From positions 1 through 64,000 of the forward strand of contig NZ_CANKXW010000010.1 of the NCBI RefSeq assembly GCF_947487805.1: a DNA stretch of 64,000 nt. Direction: 5' to 3'. The position numbers and the translations under genes were made by a program. Below the pieces are notes generated by a model that worked only from the letters and a program-made list of their open reading frames with translations, ran no database searches and was not told the origin of the DNA. Of this stretch, positions 1 through 8,957 are shown in pieces; the first letter of the stretch is position 1, and each line of letters begins with the position of its first letter. This stretch comes from an uncultured Tateyamaria sp. (GTDB taxonomy: Bacteria; Pseudomonadota; Alphaproteobacteria; Rhodobacterales; Rhodobacteraceae).

Positions 1-1
1 C

Positions 2-76
2 GCCGACGCCGCCACAATCGCAGCCCTCGTCGCATTCCCGGGCATCGTCCTGTGGCTACCATCACTCGCAGGGTGA
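2..76 (+). CDS. C-terminal end of a TRAP transporter large permease (partial)
   Basis: Only the last 24 codons are inside the window. The peptide ends in FPGIVLWLPSLAG and stops at 74-76. It resembles the C-termini of the two complete DctM proteins in this window (ALWLPNALR and IVLVIPEALF), which end in the same hydrophobic last helix. The upstream part is outside the window, so the call rests on this short tail and the comparison with in-window paralogs. Confidence 0.5.
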   Translation, partial: ADAATIAALVAFPGIVLWLPSLAG

Positions 77-172
77 ACCGCTAGAGCATCAACCCCACGC
101 AGATGTGTGTGGAACCCGAGGCGCATTTGCGGTTTAATCCAACGTTAAAGACAAAATAGGGACAAGTGACCG

Positions 173-829
173 ATGTTGACACGACGCCATTTCATCACAA
201 CCAGCGCCGCATTGTTTTCAAGCGCGCCCTTGGCGGGGCCGGTCTGGGCCGAGGCAAGTGCGTCGCAGTGGGCCAAATGGGATGCCCGCGTGACGCCTGC
301 AAATTATGATCCGGCCACGTCCAATCCGTGGGGCTTTCACCCGCGTTACCTGCCTCAGCGTGTGCAGGCCAATGACGGCCTGACCCCGGGCGACATCCAC
401 GTGGACGCCATCGCCCGCTATCTGTACCACATTCAGGCCGACGGCACCGCGATGCGCTATGGTGTGTCCATCGCGCGCGGGAACCTCTACGAACACGGAA
501 CATACACGATCCGTCGAAAGGCCAAGTGGCCCAAATGGACGCCGACCAAGGACATGATCGAACGCGACCCGGCACAGTTTGAACAATATGCAGATGGGGT
601 GCCGGGCGGGCCAACCAACCCGCTGGGATCACGCGCGCTCTATCTTTTTGTGGGCAATCGCGACACCTACCTGCGCATCCATGGCACCCCGCACCCCAAA
701 TCGATTGGCGGGCGGGCAAGCTCGGGCTGCGTGCGCATGGTGATGGCACATATCATTGGGCTCTATGATCAGGTGGAACCGGGGGCACAGGCGATCCTGT
801 ACCCCGCCGAGGTCACCGCCAGCAGTTAA
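173..829 (+). CDS. L,D-transpeptidase (YkuD family), exported
   Basis: 218 aa. The N-terminus MLTRRHFITTSAALF is followed by a hydrophobic stretch ending in VWAEA, a signal peptide with a twin-arginine look (RRHF). The C-terminal half holds the YkuD catalytic signature: H170 in RIHGTP and, sixteen residues on, SSGCVRM with nucleophile Cys186. The family crosslinks peptidoglycan or attaches proteins to it in the periplasm through an acyl-enzyme on this cysteine. The ATG is preceded by AGGGA at a suitable distance. It stands alone; the next gene is convergent and overlaps its 3' end by four bases. Confidence 0.9.
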   Translation: MLTRRHFITTSAALFSSAPLAGPVWAEASASQWAKWDARVTPANYDPATSNPWGFHPRYLPQRVQANDGLTPGDIHVDAIARYLYHIQADGTAMRYGVSIARGNLYEHGTYTIRRKAKWPKWTPTKDMIERDPAQFEQYADGVPGGPTNPLGSRALYLFVGNRDTYLRIHGTPHPKSIGGRASSGCVRMVMAHIIGLYDQVEPGAQAILYPAEVTASS

Positions 830-1110
830 GAGCTGGCGGGTGCCGTCGCCGTCTCGGTTTGCGCCTTGGTGCAGATCGGGGAGCCGGAGGCCGTGCGTAG
901 TGGCAGCAGTGTGGATTCAACGGGGCCGTTGTGCAGATACCAAAAACAGCCGTCTTCGGGCAGAACCTTGACTTGGCGCAGGTTCTGATTGGGACCGGCA
1001 AGGTCCACGACACTTTGTGGCAGTTCGGCGATATAGCCGACCCCGGTGGTTTCGTCGCAGGCGGCGACAAAGACAAGCGTTGCGATCAAGGCGCTGGAAC
1101 GGATCATCAT
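826..1110 (-). CDS. small putative lipoprotein, unknown function
   Basis: 94 aa. The start at 1110 is chosen because AAGAGGGG precedes it and because the peptide then begins MMIRSSALIATLVFVAAC, a typical lipoprotein signal with a lipobox-like VAAC and a cysteine at about residue 18. The mature part is short with two further cysteines (GCFWYL and PICTK) and an Ala/Thr-rich tail. No family is recognised. It is convergent with the L,D-transpeptidase gene and divergent from the merF-like gene across about 160 bp. Outer-membrane or periplasmic location is inferred from the signal only. Confidence 0.6.
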   Translation of the reverse strand: MMIRSSALIATLVFVAACDETTGVGYIAELPQSVVDLAGPNQNLRQVKVLPEDGCFWYLHNGPVESTLLPLRTASGSPICTKAQTETATAPASS

Positions 1111-1274
1111 GGGGCATCCCCTCTTTTTGTGGTCTGCGCTCTGCTGGCGCGTGTTGGCCCATGTGTCGCATTCCTTGGCGAGCGGTGCAATGCGGGTACG
1201 TATTTTGTGAGCAGGCGTGCCGCGAAGGCATCTCATCCCCCGGTCGGAGACGGAGACGTCCAGGAAGGTTCAAG

Positions 1275-1484
1275 ATGAAGAGCAAGCTGTCGGTTTTGGG
1301 GCTGGGGGGAACGATCTTTGCAGCCCTATGCTGTTTCACACCGATTTTACCCGTGGTTCTGACAGCGCTCGGCCTGACGGGCGTGCTGGGCGTGGTGTAT
1401 ACGGATGCTGTTCTTCTCCCGCTTCTTGCGGGTTTTCTCATTCTCACGGGGTATGCGCTATGGCCGATGAAGTCGCAAAAGTGA
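1275..1484 (+). CDS. merF: MerF-like mercury/metal transport protein
   Basis: 69 aa with two hydrophobic segments. Residues 15-24 read FAALCCFTPI, matching the vicinal cysteine motif (C19 C20) of the first MerF helix, and the second helix is VLLPLLAGFLILTGYALW. MerF moves Hg(II) across the inner membrane by passing it between cysteine pairs. Known MerF proteins are about 80 aa and carry a second vicinal cysteine pair near the C-terminus; here the protein ends at WPMKSQK and lacks it. AGGAAGG lies upstream of the ATG. The 3' end overlaps the next, cysteine-rich gene by 25 bp, so the two are probably translationally coupled. No merR, merT, merP or merA is present nearby. Confidence 0.75.
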   Translation: MKSKLSVLGLGGTIFAALCCFTPILPVVLTALGLTGVLGVVYTDAVLLPLLAGFLILTGYALWPMKSQK

Positions 1485-1684
1485 CGCTGGACTCAACGCT
1501 GACCTGTCCAGACTGTGGTCATGTCGAAACGGAAACGATGCCGACGGACGCGTGCCAATGGTTTTACGAATGCAAATCCTGCCACAGCGTTCTGAAGCCG
1601 CTTGAGGGCGACTGCTGTGTGTATTGCTCCTATGCGACGGTACCATGCCCACCCATTCAGCAGGGGTCATCCTGCTGCATCTGA
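1460..1684 (+). CDS. GDCCVxC-domain cysteine-rich protein
   Basis: 74 aa with eleven cysteines (16, 19, 32, 38, 41, 52, 53, 56, 63, 72, 73). The block CPDCGH resembles a zinc-ribbon knuckle, and GDCCVYCSYATVPCPP is the signature of the small GDCCVxC family often found beside mercury and arsenic resistance genes. Its biochemical role is not established; metal binding is the natural inference. It ends in SCC. The ATG lies inside the end of the merF-like gene, which lacks its own C-terminal cysteine pair, so this protein could be its metal-handling partner. Confidence 0.8.
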   Translation: MADEVAKVTLDSTLTCPDCGHVETETMPTDACQWFYECKSCHSVLKPLEGDCCVYCSYATVPCPPIQQGSSCCI

Positions 1685-1721
1685 CGCCGGGTTGTCATAA
1701 AATCTTCACTTCAGCCAGCAT

Positions 1722-1760
1722 GATAATTCACATATCCATGAAATATGGAAATTGTGATTC
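1722..1760. promoter_or_regulatory. candidate ArsR operator overlapping the start of the arsR-arsC fusion
   Basis: Nested inverted repeats surround the start codon at 1745: TCCAT (1735-1739) pairs with ATGGA (1745-1749), and TCAC (1728-1731) pairs with GTGA (1754-1757). The stretch is much richer in A/T than its surroundings. ArsR repressors bind imperfect A/T-rich palindromes over their own promoters, so autorepression is inferred. No clear ribosome binding site precedes the ATG. Confidence 0.45.
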
Positions 1761-2587
1761 CCAACCAACTGTCCACGCTGGGCCATCCGCAACGGCTTGC
1801 GCTGTTTCGGCTGCTGATGCGGCGATATCCCGACCGCGTGCCAGCAACGGAGTTGGCAGATGCGCTCGGGCTAAAGCCCAGCACATTGTCGGCCTATATC
1901 AACACACTCATGCAGGCCGGGCTGGTCACACAGGAACGCAGTGGCACGTCTCTGCGCTATGCGGTCGACATGGACGCGGCGCGGGACATGATCGGCTATC
2001 TGCTGCACGATTGTTGCCGGGGGCGTCCCGAAATTTGCCTGCCCGACCTTGCGCCAGGCGAGCCCGGGCTTGGCACATTGCCGGACCGAAACTACAGTGT
2101 CCTGTTTCTGTGTACAGGCAATTCCGCCCGTTCGATCTTTGCTGAAACCATCCTGCGTGACATGGCCCCGGACCGGTTCGATGTCCATTCCGCAGGCACC
2201 CAGGCCCGGTCGGATCTGAACCCGTTTGCGGTTGAAGTGCTGACACAGAAGGGCCACGACACATCCGCGCTGCGCGCCAAGGCGGTTGCAGAATTTCAGG
2301 GTGCAGACGCGCCGCAATTCGACTTTGTCTTTACCGTCTGCAATGCCGCCGCGAACGAGGAATGCCCCCCGTGGTCGGGCCAGCCGATCAGCGCCCATTG
2401 GGGACTGCCCGACCCTGTGAAGGTCACCAGAACGGACGCGGAAAAGAGCCTCGCCTTTCATCAAACATATGGCGCGCTGCGCAACCGGTTGGCCGGTTTC
2501 GCGGCACTGCCCATTGCCTCACTGGACCGGTTGTCGCTGCAAAAGGCGGTCGATGACCTGGGCCAAGTCGATCACAAAGGATCCTGA
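1745..2587 (+). CDS. ArsR-family regulator fused to LMW-phosphatase-type arsenate reductase (ArsR-ArsC)
   Basis: 280 aa, two domains. Residues 1-85 are a winged helix-turn-helix (recognition region [17 protein letters not shown]), followed by cysteines 90, 91 and 98 in [11 protein letters not shown], a spacing like the arsenite-binding cysteines of C-terminal-site ArsR proteins. Residues 115-255 form an ArsC/low-molecular-weight phosphatase domain with P-loop CTGNSAR (C123 to R129) and two further cysteines, C199 and C207, placed like the redox pair of thioredoxin-coupled arsenate reductases, then HWGLPDP. It should sense As(III) and possibly reduce arsenate in the cytoplasm. It leads the GAPDH-arsJ operon; TGA and the next ATG are adjacent. 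The start could also be the GTG at 1754. Confidence 0.85.
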   Translation: MEIVIPNQLSTLGHPQRLALFRLLMRRYPDRVPATELADALGLKPSTLSAYINTLMQAGLVTQERSGTSLRYAVDMDAARDMIGYLLHDCCRGRPEICLPDLAPGEPGLGTLPDRNYSVLFLCTGNSARSIFAETILRDMAPDRFDVHSAGTQARSDLNPFAVEVLTQKGHDTSALRAKAVAEFQGADAPQFDFVFTVCNAAANEECPPWSGQPISAHWGLPDPVKVTRTDAEKSLAFHQTYGALRNRLAGFAALPIASLDRLSLQKAVDDLGQVDHKGS

Positions 2588-2588
2588 C

Positions 2589-3587
2589 ATGACTGTCTAC
2601 GCCTTGAACGGCCTTGGCCGTATTGGCAAACTTGCCTTGAAACCGCTTTTGGAACGTGGCGCCCAGATCGCGTGGATCAACGACGCCGTGGGCGATCCGG
2701 AGATGCACGCACATCTGATGGAATTCGACACGGTGCACGGACGCTGGCATGCCGACTTTGCCCATGACGCAGAGAGCGTCACCATCGACGGCACGCGCCT
2801 GCCATTTGTCGGGACGCGCGAGATTGCGGATCTGCCGCTGGATGGGGTGGATGTGGTCATTGACTGCACGGGCGTTTTCAAGTCCGAGGACGCGCTCGCC
2901 CCCTATTTCGACGCAGGCGTCAAAAAGGTCGTGGTGTCGGCCCCGGTCAAGGACGGGAACGCGGCCAATATCGTCTACGGGATCAATCACGACATCTACG
3001 ACGCGGCCCGCCACCGGATCGTCACCGCGGCCAGTTGCACCACCAATTGCCTGGCACCCGTGGTCAAGGTGATCCACGAGAATCTCGGCATCAAGCACGG
3101 GTCGATCACCACGATCCACGACGTTACCAACACGCAGACCATTGTAGACCGGCCCGCCAAGGATCTGCGCCGCGCGCGGTCGGCCCTCAATTCCCTGATC
3201 CCGACCACCACGGGCAGCGCCACGGCGATCACGCTGATCTACCCCGAGCTCAAGGGGCGCCTGAACGGGCACGCGGTGCGGGTGCCCTTGCTCAATGCCT
3301 CACTCACCGATTGCGTGTTCGAAGTTGCACGCGAAACCACCGCCCAAGAGGTCAACGCGCTGTTTCAGGCTGCCTCTGAAGACGCGCTTGCCGGCATTCT
3401 GGGGTACGAGGAACGTCCGCTGGTCTCCACCGATTACACCAACGACACACGGTCGAGCATCGTGGATGCCCCATCGACCATGGTCATCAATGGCACGCAA
3501 GTCAAAATCTATGCGTGGTACGACAATGAAATGGGCTATGCGCACCGCCTTGTCGATGTGGCCTGCATGGTCGGGGACAGCCTGTGA
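2589..3587 (+). CDS. ArsJ-associated glyceraldehyde-3-phosphate dehydrogenase
   Basis: 332 aa. The N-terminal Rossmann motif is [14 protein letters not shown], the active site is [12 protein letters not shown] with Cys150, and the catalytic histidine H177 lies in TIHDVTNTQ. In ArsJ systems this dedicated GAPDH uses arsenate in place of phosphate to form 1-arseno-3-phosphoglycerate, which ArsJ exports and which then decays to arsenate outside the cell. The start follows the fusion-gene stop by one base. The end overlaps the arsJ GTG start (GTGA). Position between an ArsR-type gene and arsJ separates it from the glycolytic paralog expected elsewhere in the genome. Confidence 0.92.
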   Translation: MTVYALNGLGRIGKLALKPLLERGAQIAWINDAVGDPEMHAHLMEFDTVHGRWHADFAHDAESVTIDGTRLPFVGTREIADLPLDGVDVVIDCTGVFKSEDALAPYFDAGVKKVVVSAPVKDGNAANIVYGINHDIYDAARHRIVTAASCTTNCLAPVVKVIHENLGIKHGSITTIHDVTNTQTIVDRPAKDLRRARSALNSLIPTTTGSATAITLIYPELKGRLNGHAVRVPLLNASLTDCVFEVARETTAQEVNALFQAASEDALAGILGYEERPLVSTDYTNDTRSSIVDAPSTMVINGTQVKIYAWYDNEMGYAHRLVDVACMVGDSL

Positions 3588-4855
3588 CCGGCCCGGCCGC
3601 GCGGCCCGAGGGTCTTGCGGCCTATGTCGCGGTGACGGCCGCCTACTGGGCTTTCATGCTGACCGACGGGGCGCTGCGGATGCTGGTGCTCTTGCACTTT
3701 CACACGCTCGGGTTCTCGCCAGTGCAGTTGGCATATCTCTTTGTTCTTTATGAAATCGCGGGCGTGGTGACCAACCTGTCGGCGGGCTGGATCGCGGCAC
3801 GGTTCGGGCTGACCTCCACGCTCTATGCGGGGCTGGGCCTTCAGGTGCTGGCCCTTCTGGCACTTGCGCAACTGGACCCCGAATGGGCCGTGGGGGTGTC
3901 CGTCGCCTTTGTCATGATGGTGCAGGGGGCCAGTGGTGTGGCCAAGGATCTGGCCAAGATGTCCTCAAAATCTGCCGTCAAGTTGCTGGCCCCGTCGGGC
4001 AACGCGGGCCTCTTCCGCTGGGTTGCGGTCCTGACGGGGTCGAAGAACATGGTCAAAGGCTTGGGCTTCCTGCTTGGGGCCGCCTTGCTCGCGATTTTCG
4101 GCTTTATATGGTCGGTACTGGTCATGGCGACACTGTTGGCGGCCATCCTGATTGCAGTGGTGATTGCCATGCCGCCCGGCCTGCCGCCGGGCCGCAAGGG
4201 CGCGCGGTTGTCCGAAGTGTTCTCCAAATCCGCCAATGTGAATTGGCTGTCTCTGGCGCGTGTGTTCCTGTTCGGTGCGCGCGATGTCTGGTTCGTGGTG
4301 GGCATCCCGATCTATTTCTACGCCGTGCTGTCCGATGGGACAGTCGCGGGCAACCGTGCCGCGTTTTTCCTGATTGGGACATTCATGGCAGGGTGGATCA
4401 TCCTTTATGGACTGGTGCAGGCGAACGCTCCCCGCATCCTGCGGGCGCAGTCCCGGACAGAGTCGGACTTGATCACCTCGGCGCGCCTCTGGGCCTGGGC
4501 GCTGGCTTGCGTGCCCGCGTTCCTGACCTGTGCAGCGCTGCTGGCTGGAGGGCCGCAGCCGTGGCTGACGGCGGTGATCGTGGGTGGATTGCTGGCCTTT
4601 GGCGCTGTGTTTGCCGTGAACTCCGCGCTGCACTCCTATCTGATCCTCGCGTTCACGCGGGCTGAACGGGTCACGATGGATGTAGGGTTCTACTATATGG
4701 CAAATGCCGCCGGGCGGTTGGCGGGCACGGTCCTGTCCGGGCTGACCTATCAGATCGGGGGGCTGCCCGTGATGCTGGCGACGGCCACGGCGATGGTCGC
4801 AGGTTCGGCTATCGTTGTTGCGTTTCTCAGACCTGATGCGCCCGAAACCGCGTGA
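3584..4855 (+). CDS. arsJ: ArsJ organoarsenical efflux transporter (MFS)
   Basis: 423 aa, about twelve membrane segments, starting on GTG that overlaps the GAPDH stop. The segment [19 protein letters not shown] and the loop [17 protein letters not shown] are typical of the ArsJ branch of the major facilitator superfamily. It exports 1-arseno-3-phosphoglycerate made by the preceding GAPDH, giving arsenate resistance without reduction. No arsB, acr3, arsH or arsM lies nearby, so this appears to be the main arsenic export route in the locus. It is convergent with phnM. Confidence 0.9.
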   Translation: MTGPAARPEGLAAYVAVTAAYWAFMLTDGALRMLVLLHFHTLGFSPVQLAYLFVLYEIAGVVTNLSAGWIAARFGLTSTLYAGLGLQVLALLALAQLDPEWAVGVSVAFVMMVQGASGVAKDLAKMSSKSAVKLLAPSGNAGLFRWVAVLTGSKNMVKGLGFLLGAALLAIFGFIWSVLVMATLLAAILIAVVIAMPPGLPPGRKGARLSEVFSKSANVNWLSLARVFLFGARDVWFVVGIPIYFYAVLSDGTVAGNRAAFFLIGTFMAGWIILYGLVQANAPRILRAQSRTESDLITSARLWAWALACVPAFLTCAALLAGGPQPWLTAVIVGGLLAFGAVFAVNSALHSYLILAFTRAERVTMDVGFYYMANAAGRLAGTVLSGLTYQIGGLPVMLATATAMVAGSAIVVAFLRPDAPETA

Positions 4856-4865
4856 CCGCGTTGCC

Positions 4866-6059
4866 TCAGCCGATCTTCTGACCCTGGCTCCAGGTGCCAC
4901 GCAAGAGGGCGTTACCCAGCATCCGGCGCACCCGCAGCACGTCGCCCCGCATCCCCACCGCCAGCGTGCCGCGATCGGTCAGACGTGCAGCGCGGGCGGG
5001 ATTGGACGTCACCGTCGCAATGGCGCGGGGCAGGTCGTCCCAGATCTCGGCCAGACGCACCGCCGACAGCAACAGCGCCGAAGGCACATAGTCCGACGAC
5101 ACGATGTCCAGCAGATCGGCGCGGGCGAGGTCCTCGGCGGCGACATTGCCGGAATGTGATCCGCCCCGGATCAGGTTGGGCGCCCCCATCATCACGGCGA
5201 TACCGTGGTCGCAGCAGGCCTCCGCCGCCTCGACCGTGGTTGGGAATTCGGCAAAGCCCACGCCGTTCTGCGCGGATGTCGCCACGTGGGCGCGCGTGGT
5301 GTCATCATGGCTGGCCAGCACCGCACCAAGGCGCGCGGCTTCGGCAACCGCGCCTGCCTCGTGCTTTTGCCCAAAGCGCGCTTGCAGCCCCAGCAGGTTA
5401 TCCACATGTGCGGCGAATTCCGCATCGTTCATGCCGCGCTTCTTGGCCACATAGGTCTTGAGCACATCCAGATCGCGAAACTGGCGCTGACCGGGGGTGT
5501 GGTCCATCAGGCTGACGATGCCCACGCGGTCATCCGCCCCGAAGGTCGCCAGTTCCTCCAACAGGGTCTCGGAACAGATCTCGGCCCGCAAGTGCAGGAA
5601 ATGGCTGATCTTGAACACGCCGGCGGCGCGGGCCGCCAGCAACTCGTCCGCCAGTTGCCGGGCATAGTCGATATACCGCCCCTTGCCGCTGTGGATGGAG
5701 CCGACGCGCATCGCGTCGAACACCGTCGTGATCCCGGTGGACGCCAATTCCGCGTCATGGGCAATCAGCGCGGGCAGGTGCGGCCAGTCGACCGAGGGGC
5801 GCGGTTCGATATGACGCTCCACGTTGTCGGTGTGCAGTTCGATCAGGCCGGGGATCACCAGATCCTGTCGGCAATCCACCGCGCCTGTGGGCACGTGATC
5901 GCCTTCGGTGATTGCGGTGATCGTGCCAGCCTCGATCGTGACGGATCCCGTCAGGACACGGTCGGGCAGCACCAGTTGCGCATTGGCCAGGCACAGATCG
6001 CGAGGCGTATCGGCGTCCGCCATCGCGGTGTCGGTGGGCAGGGGGAAATGCGAATTCAT
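4866..6059 (-). CDS. phnM: alpha-D-ribose 1-methylphosphonate 5-triphosphate diphosphatase PhnM
   Basis: 397 aa amidohydrolase-superfamily protein. LIELHTDNVERHIEPRP carries the metal-binding HxD typical of PhnM, and further ligand regions are seen in ISHFLHLRAEIC and LASHDDTTRAH. PhnM removes diphosphate from the ribose 1-phosphonate 5-triphosphate intermediate before PhnJ breaks the C-P bond. The start at 6059 (MNSHFPLP) is the first ATG that leaves room after phnN; an upstream in-frame extension is possible but shows no family similarity. It is the last gene of the minus-strand phn operon, about 50 bp after phnN. Confidence 0.93.
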   Translation of the reverse strand: MNSHFPLPTDTAMADADTPRDLCLANAQLVLPDRVLTGSVTIEAGTITAITEGDHVPTGAVDCRQDLVIPGLIELHTDNVERHIEPRPSVDWPHLPALIAHDAELASTGITTVFDAMRVGSIHSGKGRYIDYARQLADELLAARAAGVFKISHFLHLRAEICSETLLEELATFGADDRVGIVSLMDHTPGQRQFRDLDVLKTYVAKKRGMNDAEFAAHVDNLLGLQARFGQKHEAGAVAEAARLGAVLASHDDTTRAHVATSAQNGVGFAEFPTTVEAAEACCDHGIAVMMGAPNLIRGGSHSGNVAAEDLARADLLDIVSSDYVPSALLLSAVRLAEIWDDLPRAIATVTSNPARAARLTDRGTLAVGMRGDVLRVRRMLGNALLRGTWSQGQKIG

Positions 6060-6108
6060 CTGATGCTCTCGATCTGGCCTTGGGGCGGGCGGAGTGTGTC
6101 GGGCATGG

Positions 6109-6654
6109 TCACACCCCCACGGGTTGAAGCAGGGCGATGGCGCGCGCCACCGTATCATGAAGCGGGCCGTCATTGGACAGGTTGATCACATCTAGCCCGG
6201 CAGGCAGCGGTTTCTCGGCCTGCGCAAGGCGGCGGGCGATGTCCGCCTCGCTTTCCCTGCCGCGCAGCGCGAGGCGTCGGGCCAACGTCTCGGGTGCTGC
6301 GGTGATGTTGAGCACGGTCACCTTTGGAAACAGGCGACCGACCTCAGCCAACGCCGCGCGCGATAGATTGGCCAGGCAATCCGTGCCCTTGTTCAACTGG
6401 TATTTGACCGTAACCGGAATGCCATAGTGCAACCCGTGCGCCTGCCAGTACAGCGCAAAGGCGCCATTGGCGGCCATGACCTCGAATTCCGGCACCGTGA
6501 CCGGGTCAAAGACCTCTCCGCCCAGACCGAGCGACCGGGTGATGACACGGCGCACCAGATGCGTGCATGGCAGCGCATCATGCAGGCCCGCCATCACGCT
6601 GTCCTTGCCAACGCCCGAAGGTCCGACAACTGCGATGAAGGTGCCCTTGGTCAT
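6109..6654 (-). CDS. phnN: ribose 1,5-bisphosphate phosphokinase PhnN
   Basis: 181 aa. A P-loop GPSGVGKDS lies at residues 11-19 and the overall layout is that of guanylate-kinase-like proteins. PhnN phosphorylates ribose 1,5-bisphosphate to PRPP, salvaging the sugar after C-P cleavage. Its ATG overlaps the phnL stop (shared bases 6651-6654), so it is translationally coupled. Some organisms fuse phnM and phnN; here they are separate. Confidence 0.93.
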   Translation of the reverse strand: MTKGTFIAVVGPSGVGKDSVMAGLHDALPCTHLVRRVITRSLGLGGEVFDPVTVPEFEVMAANGAFALYWQAHGLHYGIPVTVKYQLNKGTDCLANLSRAALAEVGRLFPKVTVLNITAAPETLARRLALRGRESEADIARRLAQAEKPLPAGLDVINLSNDGPLHDTVARAIALLQPVGV

Positions 6655-7334
6655 GCGGCCAACCCAGGGGTAAAGCGCGTCACGTCGATCTCCCGGTCAC
6701 AGACCCGCGCCCGAGCGGCCTCGTCGTGGAAAATGCCGATGATGGCGGCACCGCGCGCCTTGGCCGTTTCGATCAGGCCCAGCACAACCTCGCGGTTGGC
6801 GGCATCCAGACTGGCTGTCGGCTCATCCAGCAACAACGCGGGATAGGTGTGGGCAAAGCCGCGGGCGATGTTCACCCGCTGCTGTTCGCCGCCCGAAAAG
6901 GTGGTGGGCGACAGCGACCAAAGCCGGTGCGGGATGTTGAGCTGTTGCAACAGCGTTCTGGCGCGCGCCTCGGCCGCCTCTGCGGGCGTGCCCACGGCGC
7001 GCAGCGGTTCGGCCACCACGTCAAGCGTCGGCACACGCGGCACCACGCGCAGGAACTGACTGACATAGCCAAGAACCTCGCGGCGCAACCGGATGATCTC
7101 GCGTGGCTCTGCCTGCACGATGTCCAGATCGCCGATGCGGATCTGGCCGGCCTGCGCCAGATAGTTGCCGTAGATCATGCGCATCAGCGTGGATTTCCCC
7201 GCCCCCGACGCGCCCGTGAGGGCCACACATTCGCCGGGTGCCACGGTCAGGTCCACATCCCGCAGCACTTCGATCACCGCACTGCCCTGGTTGTGCAGGG
7301 TAAAGGTCTTGGACACGTCTGTAAGTTGGATCAT
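6651..7334 (-). CDS. phnL: C-P lyase complex ABC-type ATPase PhnL
   Basis: 227 aa. The Walker A motif GASGAGKST is at residues 41-49, the signature is TFSGGEQQRVNIARGF, and Walker B is LLLDEPTASLD. PhnL associates with the C-P lyase core together with PhnK rather than driving membrane transport. The start at 7334 (MIQLTDVSK) lies 4 bp from the phnK stop; the earlier in-frame ATG would run into phnK. Confidence 0.93.
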   Translation of the reverse strand: MIQLTDVSKTFTLHNQGSAVIEVLRDVDLTVAPGECVALTGASGAGKSTLMRMIYGNYLAQAGQIRIGDLDIVQAEPREIIRLRREVLGYVSQFLRVVPRVPTLDVVAEPLRAVGTPAEAAEARARTLLQQLNIPHRLWSLSPTTFSGGEQQRVNIARGFAHTYPALLLDEPTASLDAANREVVLGLIETAKARGAAIIGIFHDEAARARVCDREIDVTRFTPGLAA

Positions 7335-7338
7335 CGGC

Positions 7339-8109
7339 TCATACCTGCAAAACGGAGCTGACAAGCAGCTGACTATAGGCGTGCTGGGGGTCATCCAGCA
7401 CCTGATCGGTCAGGCCGGATTCCACAACATGCCCGGACTTCATCACCATCAAACGATCCGCCAGCAGGCGCACCACGGCGAGGTCATGGGTGACGATGAT
7501 CGCCGACAGCCCCATGTCGCGCACGAGGCCGCGCAACAGGTCAAGCAGGCGCGCCTGCACCGACACGTCAAGCCCCCCGGTCGGCTCGTCCATGAACACC
7601 AAACGCGGGCCGGTCACGAGATTGCGGGCGATTTGCAGCCGCTGTTGCATACCGCCCGAAAAGGTCGTGGGGCGGTCATCGATGCGGGATTCGTCAATCT
7701 CGACACGCGCCAGCCAATCGGTCGCCTTGTGGCGGATGTCACCATAGTAGCGCGCGCCAACGGCCATCAGCCGTTCGCCCACATTACCGCCAGCGCTCAC
7801 GCCCATCCGCAATCCGTCGCGTGCGTGCTGGTGGACAAAGGCCCAGTCCGTGCGGCCCAGCATCCGGCGCTCCGGCTCGGACATGCGCACGGTATCGCGT
7901 GGCCCGTCCGCGCGCGTATCGAACACGACCTGTCCGCCATCAGGCGGCTGATGCCCGGCCAGACAGTTGAGCAGGGTGGATTTGCCTGACCCGCTTTCCC
8001 CCACGATCCCCATGACTTCACCCGGATAGAGGTCAAAGCTGACATCGGCGCAGCCGATATGCGCGCCGTATCGTTTGGTCACGCCCTGAACGGACAACAA
8101 AGGTGTCAT
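7339..8109 (-). CDS. phnK: C-P lyase complex ABC-type ATPase PhnK
   Basis: 256 aa. Walker A GESGSGKST lies at residues 37-45, the signature is TTFSGGMQQRLQIARNL, and Walker B is LVFMDEPTGGLD. PhnK docks on PhnJ in the C-P lyase complex. The start at 8109 overlaps the phnJ stop by four bases (ATGA). An earlier in-frame start would extend the protein into phnJ and is not supported. Confidence 0.93.
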   Translation of the reverse strand: MTPLLSVQGVTKRYGAHIGCADVSFDLYPGEVMGIVGESGSGKSTLLNCLAGHQPPDGGQVVFDTRADGPRDTVRMSEPERRMLGRTDWAFVHQHARDGLRMGVSAGGNVGERLMAVGARYYGDIRHKATDWLARVEIDESRIDDRPTTFSGGMQQRLQIARNLVTGPRLVFMDEPTGGLDVSVQARLLDLLRGLVRDMGLSAIIVTHDLAVVRLLADRLMVMKSGHVVESGLTDQVLDDPQHAYSQLLVSSVLQV

Positions 8110-8957
8110 GCCGCATCCTTTCCACGGTGGCCTTGGGCCTGCCGCGCTTCGCAATGGTCGGTGTCGGAACAGACAAACATGCGCCCGCCTGCGTCGTCGA
8201 TGATCACCTCGTCGAGGTAGCTGTCATTCGCGCCGCACATCCCGCAGGGATGATCGGCCTTGGATGCTTCGAACGGGTGATCCTCGAAATCGAGGCTGAC
8301 GACCTGCGTGTAAGGCGGTAGCGCATAGATCCGCTGTTCCCGGCCCGCGCCGAACAGTTGGATGGCGGCCATGTGGCCCAGTTTCGGATTGTCGAATTTG
8401 GGGATTGGCGACGGATCCATCACATAGCGCGCCTCGACCTTGACCGGATAGGCATAGGACGTGGCGATGTGCCCGTGGCGCGCGATATCCTCATAGAGCT
8501 TGACGTGCATAAGGCCGTATTCCTCCAGCTCGTGCATCTTGCGTGTCTCGCTTTCGCGCGGCTCAAGAAACCGCAGCGGCTCCGGGATCGGCACCTGATA
8601 GACAAGGATCTGGCCTTCGGTCAGAGCGGCCTCGGGGATGCGGTGGCGCGTCTGGATCACGGTCGCCTCTGCCGTTGCCGTGGTCGTGGCGACCTGAGCC
8701 GTCCGCTCGAAGAAGCTGCGGATCGACACGGCATTTGTCGTGTCGTCTGCGCCCTGATCGATCACCTTGAACGTGTCTTCGGGCGTCAGGACCGCGGCCG
8801 ACACCTGCACCCCGCCCGTGCCCCAGCCGTAGGGCATCGGCATCTCGCGGCTGGCGAACGGCACCTGATAGCCGGGGATCGCCAAACCCTTGAGGATCGC
8901 GCGGCGGATCATCCGCTTGGTCTGTTCGTCCAGATAGGCAAAGTTGTAGTCGGTCAT
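8106..8957 (-). CDS. phnJ: C-P lyase PhnJ (radical SAM, C-P bond cleavage)
   Basis: 283 aa. It holds the characteristic cysteines C238, C241 (CGMCGAND), C263 and C269 (CSDTDHC). Their spacing matches the four conserved PhnJ cysteines of the enterobacterial enzyme, three of which hold the 4Fe-4S cluster and one of which forms the thiyl radical. The enzyme cleaves alkylphosphonates to alkane and ribose cyclic phosphate. Its ATG overlaps the phnI stop. With all key residues present and full length, it should be active. Confidence 0.96.
   Translation of the reverse strand: MTDYNFAYLDEQTKRMIRRAILKGLAIPGYQVPFASREMPMPYGWGTGGVQVSAAVLTPEDTFKVIDQGADDTTNAVSIRSFFERTAQVATTTATAEATVIQTRHRIPEAALTEGQILVYQVPIPEPLRFLEPRESETRKMHELEEYGLMHVKLYEDIARHGHIATSYAYPVKVEARYVMDPSPIPKFDNPKLGHMAAIQLFGAGREQRIYALPPYTQVVSLDFEDHPFEASKADHPCGMCGANDSYLDEVIIDDAGGRMFVCSDTDHCEARQAQGHRGKDAA

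Noticed and set aside
1111-1274. MerR-type operator upstream of the merF-like gene
   Set aside because: I looked for a long-spacer promoter with a dyad as in mer operons and saw none; no merR gene is present either.
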